From positions 4,898,001 to 4,962,000 of the forward strand of contig NZ_CP107785.1 of the NCBI RefSeq assembly GCF_036345915.1: DNA of 64,000 bases. The letters are read 5' to 3'. This DNA is from Nocardia sp. NBC_00565. GTDB taxonomy: Bacteria; Actinomycetota; Actinomycetes; Mycobacteriales; Mycobacteriaceae. Within the stretch, counting starts at the first letter, position 1. Each line of letters starts with the position of its first letter. Shown in pieces: positions 19,979 to 28,020 of the stretch. The notes beneath the pieces were generated by a model that saw only the letters and a list, made by a program, of their open reading frames with translations, was not told where the DNA came from and ran no database searches. The position numbers and the translations under genes were made by a program.

Positions 19979-20389
19979 ATGACCAGTGCTGTGCTTTCCG
20001 ATGAATTGAAGAAGTACCTGGACGAATCGAAGGTGTACGCGACCGCGGCCACGATCGGACCGAACGGGCAACCGCACCTGACCGTTATCTGGCTCAAACG
20101 CGACGGCGAGGACCTGCTGTTCTCCACGACAGTGGACCGGCAGCAGGGCAAGAACCTCGCCCGTGACCCGCGGATCACGGTGATGATCAACCCGCCCGAA
20201 CAGCCGTACGTGTACGCGGAGATTCGCGGCACGGCCACCCTGACGCCCGATCCGGACAAGACACTCCCGAACGAGCTGTCGAACCACTACCACGGGCTGC
20301 CCTACGTCGAATTCAACCCCGCCTCCGTCAACGACGGACCGCGCGTGATCGTGCGAGTGACCCCACGCAAGGTAGCGGGCCGGCTGTGA
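19979..20389 (+). CDS. PPOX-class flavin/F420-dependent oxidoreductase
   Basis: 136-residue split-barrel protein: VYATAATIGPNGQPHLTVIW opens the barrel, DLLFSTTVDRQQGKNLARDP follows, then an ITVMINPPEQPYVYAEIRG strand. These small proteins bind FMN or F420; the substrate is unknown. I start at ATG 19979, whose MTSAVLSDELKKYLDE matches family N-termini; an ATG at 19907 would overlap the aminotransferase end. Convergent with the exporter pair. Confidence 0.8.
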   Translation: MTSAVLSDELKKYLDESKVYATAATIGPNGQPHLTVIWLKRDGEDLLFSTTVDRQQGKNLARDPRITVMINPPEQPYVYAEIRGTATLTPDPDKTLPNELSNHYHGLPYVEFNPASVNDGPRVIVRVTPRKVAGRL

Positions 20390-20411
20390 ACCGACGGCCG
20401 GGCGGGTTCAC
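20386..20411. terminator. Weak hairpin between convergent genes
   Basis: A 7-bp stem (GTGAACC ... GGTTCAC, 12-base loop) overlaps both stop codons. The stem is short, so a terminator role is tentative. Confidence 0.4.
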
Positions 20412-21892
20412 CCCTGCTCGGCCTCTTCGCGCGCGTGCTGCGCCTGGCCGACCTCGGCGGCGGTGTATCGCAACGTCAGCGCCACCAGGCCGACCAGCAG
20501 CGCAGCGATGGCGGTGACGAAAAGTACCAGCGTGTAACCACTTCCGAGTGCGTCCAGCTCGGCCGGTGTCATGCCCGCGGGTTTACCGATGCGACCGCCG
20601 AGCGACAGTGTGCGCGAGGCGGCGACCGGTGCGAGCAGACCGATCGCGACGGGCGTGCCCAAGTTCATGAACATCTGGCCGATCGCGGAGAGCGGGCCGA
20701 TATGCTCCGGCGCGACGCCCACCAGCACGCACAGCGGGACCATCACCACGGCCACGCCGATGCCGAAACCGATGACGACGAACAGCACCAGCAGGGTCGG
20801 CAGATACTGGACGCCCCGATCCAGCGTCGAGCCGAACAGCAATCCGCCCACCATGATCGCCGCGGCGCCGCTCAACAACCAGCGCGGCGCGACCGTCATC
20901 GCCAGTTTCGACGCCAGCGCGGTGCCGATACCGGCGCCGATGGTGAACGGGATGAAGGCGACTCCGGCGATCAGCGGATCGTAGCCGACGACGTTCTGGA
21001 CGAATAGACCGGCGAAATAGGTTGACGCGGCGAGCACTCCGCTGGCCAGGAAGATCGCGCCGAAGGTCGCCACCCGATCGCGTTGATCGAACAGCGACCA
21101 GGGTAGTAGTGGATTGTCCACCCATCGTTCGGCGAAGACGAAGACGATCAACAACACCAGACCCGCGACGATCGAACCGATGATGATCGGGCTGTCCCAA
21201 CCGAATTCGGGCCCTTCGGTCGCACCGAACACCAGTGCCGCGCAGGCGAGGGTGCCGAGTACGGCCCCGCGCGCGTCCAGGGATAGTCGATGGTGGGTGG
21301 TGTCGCGGAGCCGGACCACCGCCCCGAACAGGATCAGCGCGCCGATCGGCACATTGATCAGGAAGATCCACCGCCAGCTCACCTGGGTGAGCGCACCGCC
21401 GATCACCAATCCGCCGACCGAGCCGACCGCCATCATCGAACCGAAGATCGCGATCGCTTGATTGCGCACCTTGCCGGGCGCGAAAGTGCTCGCCACCAAG
21501 GCGAGTGCGGTCGGGGCCGCGAGCGCCGCACCGGTGCCCTGGATGGCGCGGGCCGCGATCAGCATCCCCTCGTTCTGCGCGAGCCCGCACAGTAGCGAGG
21601 CCACCGTGAACAGCGCGACCCCCACGATGAACATGCGCTTGCGGCCGAAGCAGTCGCCGATCCGGCCGCCGAGCAGCATCAACCCGGCGAATGGCAGACC
21701 GTAGGCGGTGACCATCCAGGCGCTGCCGGAACTCGACAGATTCAGTTCGTCCTGGAGCCGGGGCAATGCGAGGATCACCACGGTGCCGTCGAGCACGACC
21801 ATCAACTGCAGGCCGCTCAGCACGAGGATGGCGAGCCCGAAGGCCCGCTGCGTCACCGGATATGACGGCGTTGCAGAGGGCTTATCGGGCAC
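20408..21892 (-). CDS. MFS exporter, EfpA/QacA (DHA2) type, downstream copy
   Basis: About 494 residues with 14 predicted membrane segments and DHA2 motifs: LDGTVVILALPRLQ (motif D1-like, helix 1), GGRIGDCFGRKRMF (motif A) and RAIQGTGAALAAPTALAL (motif C region). This family exports drugs or lipids; EfpA lies at this place, between proS and cysG, in mycobacteria. GTG 21892 has GGAGG five bases upstream; GTG 21898 is an alternative that overlaps the stop of the first copy. The frame continues far upstream on the same strand, but that is shadow sequence of the neighbour. Confidence 0.88.
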   Translation of the reverse strand: MPDKPSATPSYPVTQRAFGLAILVLSGLQLMVVLDGTVVILALPRLQDELNLSSSGSAWMVTAYGLPFAGLMLLGGRIGDCFGRKRMFIVGVALFTVASLLCGLAQNEGMLIAARAIQGTGAALAAPTALALVASTFAPGKVRNQAIAIFGSMMAVGSVGGLVIGGALTQVSWRWIFLINVPIGALILFGAVVRLRDTTHHRLSLDARGAVLGTLACAALVFGATEGPEFGWDSPIIIGSIVAGLVLLIVFVFAERWVDNPLLPWSLFDQRDRVATFGAIFLASGVLAASTYFAGLFVQNVVGYDPLIAGVAFIPFTIGAGIGTALASKLAMTVAPRWLLSGAAAIMVGGLLFGSTLDRGVQYLPTLLVLFVVIGFGIGVAVVMVPLCVLVGVAPEHIGPLSAIGQMFMNLGTPVAIGLLAPVAASRTLSLGGRIGKPAGMTPAELDALGSGYTLVLFVTAIAALLVGLVALTLRYTAAEVGQAQHAREEAEQG

Positions 21893-21894
21893 GC

Positions 21895-23448
21895 TCACCT
21901 CCAGTATTCGGACCGGATCACCGGCATGGGCCCGGTCTGCTGGGTACGGAGCACCGGCATCGGCCCCGTCTGCTGCGCTTCCTCTTGCGCATGCTGGGCA
22001 TGCGCCAGCTGTTCGGGCGTGAAGCGCAACACCAGCGCGATGAAGCCCGCCGCCACCGCGACGAGCGAGCAGACCGCGAGCACCAGCGTGTACCCGCTGC
22101 CCAACGCGAAGATCTCGACCTCGTTCATATCCGCCGCCTTCCCGGCCCGACCGCCCAGCGACATCGTGCGCGAGGTTGCGATCGGGGTGAGCAGACCGAT
22201 GAACACCGGCGTAGCCAGGTTCATGAACATCTGCCCCACCGCCGAGAGCGGGCCGATATCGGACGGCGGCACATCGACGAGCACGCACAGCGGCGCGAGC
22301 ACCATCGCCACACCGACACCGAAGCCGATCACGATCAACAGCGGCAGCAGGGTCGTCAGGTAGTTCACCCCGCCATCGAACTGCGATCCGACCAGCAACC
22401 CGGCGGACAGCACGAAGGCCGAGCTGCACAGCAGCCAGCGCGGTGCGATGATCAGCGCCGCCTTGGAGGCGAGTGCGCCACCGATGCCGATCCCCACGGT
22501 GAACGGAATCGAGGCGATACCCGCGACCAGCGGACCGTAGCCGAGCACGTTTTGCAGGAACTGCGCGACGAAGAAGGTCATCGCGCCGAGCACGCCACCG
22601 GCCAGGAAGATCAACAGGAAGGTCGCGACCCGATCGCCGCTGTCGAACAGCGACCACGGCAGCAGCGGATCATCGACCGTGCGTTCCACCACCACGAAGA
22701 CGATGAGCAGCACCGCACCAGCCACCAGCGCGCCGATGATGATCGGACTGGTCCACCCCATTTCCGGTCCCTCGGTGGCACCGAACACGATGGCGGCACA
22801 GGCCACCGTGCCCAGCACCGCACCGCGCACATCGAGCGGAGAGCGGTGGTGTTCGGTATCCGCGAGTTGCGACAGCGCGCCGAGGATGATCAGCGCGCCG
22901 ATCGGCACATTGATCAGGAAGATCCAGCGCCAGGACAGCTGGGTCAGCGCACCACCGACCACCAGCCCGCCGACGGATCCGATACCGACCATCGAGCCGA
23001 CGATCGCGATCGCCTGATTGCGCGCCTTCCCGGGCGCGAAAGTGGTTGCCACCAGGGCGAATGCCGTCGGCGCCGCGATCGCCGCGCCCGCGCCCTGCAC
23101 CGCACGCGCCGCGATCAGCATGGCCTGCCCCTGTGCCAGGCCACACAGCAGCGAGGCGACGGTGAACAGCGCGACACCCACGATCAGCATCCGCTTGCGT
23201 CCGAAGGCATCGCCCAGTCGCCCGCCGAGCAGCATCAGCCCGGCAAAGGTCAACCCGTAGGAGGTCACCGTCCACGCGGCCCCCGCGCTGGACATCCCCA
23301 TCTCCTGCTGCAACCGCGGCAAGGCGAAGATCACCACCGTGCCGTCGAGCACAACCATCAGCTGGAGCCCGCTCAGTACGAGAATCGCGAGCCCGAAGGC
23401 CCGCTGCGTCACTGGATACTGCATCGCCGCAGCAGGTTTATCGAGCAC
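21895..23448 (-). CDS. MFS exporter, EfpA/QacA (DHA2) type, upstream copy
   Basis: About 517 residues, 14 membrane segments, highly similar along its whole length to the next gene (shared stretches include PVTQRAFGLAILVLSGLQLM and GGALTQ-SWRWIFLINVPIGA). The two are a tandem duplication. Motif A reads GGRLGDAFGRKRM. The C-terminal tail carries an extra 11-residue direct repeat, QQTGPMPV(L/I)R. GTG 23448 is chosen by alignment with the paralogue; no clear ribosome-binding site precedes it and an upstream in-frame start exists. Confidence 0.88.
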   Translation of the reverse strand: MLDKPAAAMQYPVTQRAFGLAILVLSGLQLMVVLDGTVVIFALPRLQQEMGMSSAGAAWTVTSYGLTFAGLMLLGGRLGDAFGRKRMLIVGVALFTVASLLCGLAQGQAMLIAARAVQGAGAAIAAPTAFALVATTFAPGKARNQAIAIVGSMVGIGSVGGLVVGGALTQLSWRWIFLINVPIGALIILGALSQLADTEHHRSPLDVRGAVLGTVACAAIVFGATEGPEMGWTSPIIIGALVAGAVLLIVFVVVERTVDDPLLPWSLFDSGDRVATFLLIFLAGGVLGAMTFFVAQFLQNVLGYGPLVAGIASIPFTVGIGIGGALASKAALIIAPRWLLCSSAFVLSAGLLVGSQFDGGVNYLTTLLPLLIVIGFGVGVAMVLAPLCVLVDVPPSDIGPLSAVGQMFMNLATPVFIGLLTPIATSRTMSLGGRAGKAADMNEVEIFALGSGYTLVLAVCSLVAVAAGFIALVLRFTPEQLAHAQHAQEEAQQTGPMPVLRTQQTGPMPVIRSEYWR

Positions 23449-23684
23449 GGTGAGCCACTGTAATTGATCCGGAATCCGCCACCCCGGCCGCGCGGCCGCG
23501 ATTCGCCGAGTCATAGCAAATGTCACTGGATCTTGTGACATGTTCCAGTGCCCGGCTTCGAGTTGCCGAAGTACCAGCTAGCGCGTGGTTTCGGTGGTGC
23601 GCGCCTGCTACCCGCCCGGTCGAAATCGACCAGGCTCGGCGATCAGTAACAGAACTGGACGCTTGACATGGACGGCGCTACCGG

Positions 23685-24908
23685 TCAGTGGGACACGGCT
23701 TGCGGCGCGACCGAGAAGCCCGCGGTCGGGCCGATCACGACGATCGCGGGTGGGCGAATGCCCGCTTCGCGGACGCGGGCGGCGACGGTGCCGAGTTCGG
23801 CGCGCAGGACCCGCTGGGTGCGCAGGGTGCCTTCCTGGATGACCGTGGCCGGGGTGTCGACGGGGCGACCGCCATCGATGAGGGCGGTCGCGAACTGTTC
23901 GATGCGCTCCACCGCCATCATCAGCACGATGGTGCCGCGCAGGCGGGCCAGCGCGGGCCAGTCGACGAGGGAATCCGGGTGATCGGGGGCGACATGGCCG
24001 CTGACCACCACGAATTCATGGGTGACGCCGCGATGGGTCACCGGGATGCCCGCGGCGGCGGGGACGGAGATGGGACTGGTGATGCCGGGCACCACGGTCA
24101 CCGGGACCCCCGCCTCCACGCAAGCCTCGAGCTCCTCGTAGCCACGGCCGAACACGTAGGGGTCACCGCCCTTGAGCCGCACCACGAACTTGCCCGCCTT
24201 CGCGCCCTCGACCAGCGCGGTATTGATCGCCTCCTGCGCCATCGCGCGCCCGTACGGAATCTTGGCCGCATCGATCACCTCGACATCGGGTCCGAGTTCG
24301 GCCAGTAATTCCGGCGGTGCGAGCCGGTCGGCGACAACGAGATTCGCGCGCCCCAGCAGGCGGCGACCGCGCACGGTGATCAGATCCGGATCGCCGGGCC
24401 CGCCGCCGACCAGCGCGACCCCCGGCGTGATCGGCGTCGAATCATCGGTCACCACACCCGATTGCAGCGCCTCGAGCAGTGCGTTGCGCACCGCCGCGGA
24501 CCGCCGGTGCTGACCACCGGCCAGCACACCGAGCGTGAGGCCGTCGTAGCGGGCCGTCGCCGGGGTGACGGCGGTACCGAGCCTGGCCACGTCGGCCCGG
24601 ACACAGAAGATCCGCCGCCGGGTGGCCTCCTCGACCACCGCGGCATTGGTCTCGGGTTCGTCGGTGCACGCGATCGCGTACCAGGCCCCATCGAGATCGC
24701 CATCGGCATAGGCGCGCAACGTCACAGCGAGTTGCCCCGACGCGGCCATCCCCTCCACGGCCGGAGTCACCTCCCGGCTGACCACATGCACATCCGCACC
24801 GGAGGCGATCAGCAGGCCGAGCCTGCGCTGTGCCACCGTCCCGCCCCCGACCACGACCACACGTCGCCCATCGAGATCTAGCCCGACCAGGTAGTTCGGG
24901 TCGCCCAT
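23685..24908 (-). CDS. cysG: Siroheme synthase: precorrin-2 dehydrogenase / uroporphyrinogen-III methyltransferase
   Basis: About 407 residues. The N-terminal domain is an NAD-binding precorrin-2 dehydrogenase (RRVVVVGGGTVAQRRLGLL), the C-terminal domain (from about residue 165) a SUMT methyltransferase with VALVGGGPGDPDLITVRG, VVADRLAPPELL, FVVRLKGGDPYVFGRGYEE and GIPVTHRG. It makes precorrin-2 and sirohydrochlorin, feeding siroheme and cobalamin synthesis. It lies 10 kb from the cob genes, whereas in mycobacteria it adjoins cobB. Start at ATG 24908 by family alignment; upstream in-frame codons to 24983 are possible. Confidence 0.93.
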   Translation of the reverse strand: MGDPNYLVGLDLDGRRVVVVGGGTVAQRRLGLLIASGADVHVVSREVTPAVEGMAASGQLAVTLRAYADGDLDGAWYAIACTDEPETNAAVVEEATRRRIFCVRADVARLGTAVTPATARYDGLTLGVLAGGQHRRSAAVRNALLEALQSGVVTDDSTPITPGVALVGGGPGDPDLITVRGRRLLGRANLVVADRLAPPELLAELGPDVEVIDAAKIPYGRAMAQEAINTALVEGAKAGKFVVRLKGGDPYVFGRGYEELEACVEAGVPVTVVPGITSPISVPAAAGIPVTHRGVTHEFVVVSGHVAPDHPDSLVDWPALARLRGTIVLMMAVERIEQFATALIDGGRPVDTPATVIQEGTLRTQRVLRAELGTVAARVREAGIRPPAIVVIGPTAGFSVAPQAVSH

Positions 24909-25177
24909 TGGCTGTTCATCGGTGGGTACTGACGTGTTCGGCACAATGTTCGAGCCTACGTCCTGGGCTGCCGACCGCGGCAATCACCCGCCGCCGAAGT
25001 CGCCGAACACCCCGTCGCGACGCGGGCGACCGGGCACGATGAACGGCGGGCCGCACCCGGTCCACTGAGAACGGTATCTCGACTGGCTATCACAATGGAC
25101 CGCCCGACCTGTGGCCGTTGATGCGACGGCGACGATCGTGCGCTCGGTGGTCTCTGCCTCTGACGTTTCCCGGTCCC

Positions 25178-25183
25178 TATACT
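25178..25183 (+). promoter_or_regulatory. Probable -10 element giving a leaderless transcript
   Basis: TATACT ends 7 bases before the ATG at 25191, so a start site 7-8 bases downstream of it would fall on or next to the A of the ATG. No Shine-Dalgarno precedes the ATG. I do not see a convincing -35. Confidence 0.55.
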
Positions 25184-25190
25184 TCGGCGC

Positions 25191-26156
25191 ATGAAGGGCT
25201 GGGGTCGGATCGTTCGTGCGGCGGTATCGGTGGCGTTGATCGGTGTAGTTGCGACAGGCGGTGCCGCGCAAGCGAATCCGGCGCCGTATGTGCCCGCAAC
25301 CGGCGTCGAGTCGACCTACTTCCAGCCGGGGCCGTGGGCGGTCACCGAGGAACTCGGGTTCGGGTGTTGTGACTCGACCGGAGCGAAGTACGACATCTGG
25401 TACCCGAGCGATCTGGGTGGGTCGCGGCATCCGATCGTGGTCTGGGGCGATGGCTCCGATGCGGTGCCGAGCCAATACGGCTATCTGCTGCGGCATTTGG
25501 CGTCGTGGGGCTTCGTCGTGGTCGCGACGGAGAACCAGCAGACCGGGTCGGGTGCCGACATTCTGTCGTCGCTGACTTATCTGCTGGAGCGTGCGCGCGA
25601 TCCGTCCAGCGTCTTCTACGGCAAACTGGATGCTGCGGCGGTCGGCGCGCTGGGGCATTCACAAGGCGCGACAGGCGTTTTGAACGCGATGATCGCATCG
25701 GCCGGGGCGATCAAGACCGCGATTCCGTTCGAATTACCCGCGCAGGTCTTGTGCTCGTCCAACTGTGTCGACACCCGCAGCCTGACTTCGGGTTCGGTGT
25801 TCTTCGTGAACGGCTCAGCGGATGTGCCCATCTCACCGTCGGAGCAGCTGCTGCCGTGGCAGTTGAGCGGACTGCAATCGGATCGGGCGTACTACGAGGC
25901 GACTCCGGCGACAGTCCCGAAGGCATGGGGCACGCTGAACGGGCCGAACCACAACGACGTTCAGGGGCAGCCGGACTGCGCACAGGCCTCCTTCCCCTGT
26001 ACCACCGGCGTCTACGGCTACCTCGGCTACCCGACTGCATGGTTGCTGGCCGAGCTGCGCGGCGACGTCGCCGCCAGGAACGCCTTCGTCGCGGGCACCG
26101 GCGCATTCCTCGCCTCGTCGCCGAACTGGAGCAACCAGACCAGCACGGTGCACTGA
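25191..26156 (+). CDS. Secreted alpha/beta hydrolase (polyesterase/lipase-like)
   Basis: 321 residues with a Sec signal peptide: MKGWGRIVRA, a hydrophobic core, then AAQAN, cleavage near residue 29. The mature enzyme has the nucleophile elbow GHSQG (about residue 152), a likely acid Asp in NGSADVPISP and a His in LNGPNHNDV, and several Cys pairs (FGCCDS, VLCSSNC, DCAQASFPC) suited to disulfides. It resembles extracellular dienelactone-hydrolase/PET-hydrolase-like lipases; substrate unknown. The start is supported by a TATACT box that implies a leaderless mRNA. Confidence 0.85.
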   Translation: MKGWGRIVRAAVSVALIGVVATGGAAQANPAPYVPATGVESTYFQPGPWAVTEELGFGCCDSTGAKYDIWYPSDLGGSRHPIVVWGDGSDAVPSQYGYLLRHLASWGFVVVATENQQTGSGADILSSLTYLLERARDPSSVFYGKLDAAAVGALGHSQGATGVLNAMIASAGAIKTAIPFELPAQVLCSSNCVDTRSLTSGSVFFVNGSADVPISPSEQLLPWQLSGLQSDRAYYEATPATVPKAWGTLNGPNHNDVQGQPDCAQASFPCTTGVYGYLGYPTAWLLAELRGDVAARNAFVAGTGAFLASSPNWSNQTSTVH

Positions 26157-26240
26157 CGCGACGAACTGTCCGTAGCGCAGCACGCACTGACGTACGGTTC
26201 GTCGGTTGTTGCGAACGCCGCCAGCAACCAGTGTTCAGGG

Positions 26241-27650
26241 ATGGCATTGACCGATGACACGCCGCTGGCGTCCGAATACGCCGATCGCGTCATCGCGGTG
26301 GAACCGGGCGGCAACGAATACATCCCCGACGACGCGCGGCACGGCACCCCGCGCCAACTCTTCTGGACCTGGACCTCACCGAACCTGGAGTTCGCCACCA
26401 TCTTCATCGGCGTGCTGTCGGTGACCGCCTTCGGCATGAACTTCTGGCAGGCCGGACTCGGACTCGCCGTCGGCGTCGGCCTCGGCGCGGCGCCGCACTA
26501 CGTGCTGTCCGCGCGCGGCCCGCTGTTCGGTGTGCCGCAAATGGTATTGGGCCGCACGGCATTCGGCTATCACGGCAATGCGCTGCCCGCGGCGTTCATG
26601 TCGATCATGTGCGGTGTCGGCTGGTTCGCAACCAATAGCGTCAGCGGCGCGTTCGCGCTGAGCACATTGACGGGGATGCCGAAGTTGGCGGCGCTGGTGC
26701 TGATCGTGGTGGCGCAGACCGGTTTTGCGGTTTTCGGGCACAATCTGGTGCACGCGTTCGAGCGGATCGTTTTTCCGGTGCTGGCCGTGGTGTTCCTGAT
26801 CGTGACGGTCGTGATCTTCACCAAAGCCGATCTCGGTGCGGCCGCACCATCGGGCGGCGTCGGCGGTCTGGGCGGTTTCCTGCTGACCGTTGGTACCGCA
26901 TTCGGGTACGCGGGCGGCTGGAATCCGTACGCGGCGGACTATTCTCGCTACCTGCCCGCCACGGTGTCGAAGGCCGCGACCGGTGGTTACGCCGCCGCCG
27001 GGCTGTTCGTCTCGTGCCTGTGGCTTTCGGTGCTCGGTGCCGCCTCGGCGACCATTGCCAGCACGGTGACGGGGAGTCCCACCGATATCTTCACCGCGAA
27101 TCTTCCCGAGGTGCTCGCCGATCTGACGCTGTTGGCCATCGCGATCGGTGCGGTCGCCGCCAATGCGCTCAATGTGTATTCGGGGGCAATGGCTTTCGTG
27201 ACCATCGGCGTGAAGTTGCCGCTGCGCACCCAGCGGGCGGTGGTGTCGATCGGTTTCGGCGCAATCGGGTTCTTGGTCGCGTGGTGGGCGCTGCCCGATG
27301 CCGCCGCCACCTATGAGGCGTTCCTGCTGATCGTCGCGTACTGGATCGGGCCGTGGCTGGGCGTCATGTTCGCCGACCAATATCTGCGACGCGGACACAA
27401 GCTGGGCGGTCTGCTGTACAACCGCTCCTACACCAATTGGGGTGGCGTGGCGGCATTCCTGATCGGGCTGGTGGTTTCGCTGCTGCTGTTCTCGAACCAG
27501 GCGAAGTTCACCGGGTATGCGGTGCGCCGGCTTCCGGAGTTGGGCGACATCACCTTCTTCGTCGGGTTCCTGATCTCCGGAGCCGCCTATTTGCTGCTCG
27601 CGCGCCCGCGTAGCTCCGCCGATGATCCGGTCGCCGTGTCCACGGAGTGA
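26241..27650 (+). CDS. NCS1 family purine/cytosine permease
   Basis: 469 residues with 12 predicted membrane helices. The soluble N-terminus RVIAVEPGGNEYIPDDARHG is followed by WTWTSPNLEFATIFIGVLSV in helix 1, the NCS1 hallmark for nucleobase import; GYAGGWNPYAADYSRYLP in helix 6 is also characteristic. It should be a proton- or sodium-coupled nucleobase importer, similar in type to fungal Fcy2 and bacterial CodB. The neighbours (PucR regulator, Fcy1-like cytosine deaminase, 2OG oxygenase) suggest cytosine, uracil or thymine uptake. Confidence 0.9.
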   Translation: MALTDDTPLASEYADRVIAVEPGGNEYIPDDARHGTPRQLFWTWTSPNLEFATIFIGVLSVTAFGMNFWQAGLGLAVGVGLGAAPHYVLSARGPLFGVPQMVLGRTAFGYHGNALPAAFMSIMCGVGWFATNSVSGAFALSTLTGMPKLAALVLIVVAQTGFAVFGHNLVHAFERIVFPVLAVVFLIVTVVIFTKADLGAAAPSGGVGGLGGFLLTVGTAFGYAGGWNPYAADYSRYLPATVSKAATGGYAAAGLFVSCLWLSVLGAASATIASTVTGSPTDIFTANLPEVLADLTLLAIAIGAVAANALNVYSGAMAFVTIGVKLPLRTQRAVVSIGFGAIGFLVAWWALPDAAATYEAFLLIVAYWIGPWLGVMFADQYLRRGHKLGGLLYNRSYTNWGGVAAFLIGLVVSLLLFSNQAKFTGYAVRRLPELGDITFFVGFLISGAAYLLLARPRSSADDPVAVSTE

Positions 27651-27888
27651 CCGCGTCGGGGGCCGGACGCGGGGCGACCATCGCCGATTCAGTGGACCTG
27701 ATAGGGCACAGGCCGTACAGTCGAGCTGTCACGCGAGTGATGCTGGGCGGTGGGACGCCCCACCTGGTGGGTTGGTTAGCCCGCAACCAGCGGACCAGCA
27801 CGAGAGCCCCGGCGATCACGGCAGCATTTGCCAAGACGATGCCGTAGTCGACCGGGGCCTTGCTCTTTTTCCGGCGATGTTTCGCCAA
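27550..27888 (-). CDS. Possible small one-helix membrane protein
   Basis: A TTG at 27888 preceded by AAGGGAGG at good spacing opens LAKHRRKKSKAPVDYG, then a hydrophobic helix (IVLANAAVIAGALVLVRWL) and a basic tail. The first 45 codons look plausible as a small membrane protein with a positively charged N-terminus. The frame then runs 100 bp into the 3' end of the permease on the other strand and becomes Arg-rich, so the true end may be earlier or the ORF may be spurious. The rest of the 370-bp gap between permease and PucR holds nothing I recognise. Confidence 0.3.
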   Translation of the reverse strand: MAKHRRKKSKAPVDYGIVLANAAVIAGALVLVRWLRANQPTRWGVPPPSITRVTARLYGLCPIRSTESAMVAPRPAPDAVTPWTRRPDHRRSYAGARAANRRLRRSGTRRRR

Positions 27889-28020
27889 CCCCACCACCTC
27901 CCTTCTGGGCGCGGAGTAGGACCGAGTCCTCCGCCCCTCGAAGAGAGGTGGCATCACAGTACGGCAGCCCACCGACGAAATCTGATGGATTGCTAGGGAT
28001 TTCCGGTCAACGACCGCGTG

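Noticed and set aside
21893..22657. N-terminal extension of the downstream exporter frame
   Set aside because: The extension is out-of-frame reading of the upstream paralogue; homology and GGAGG place the start at 21892.
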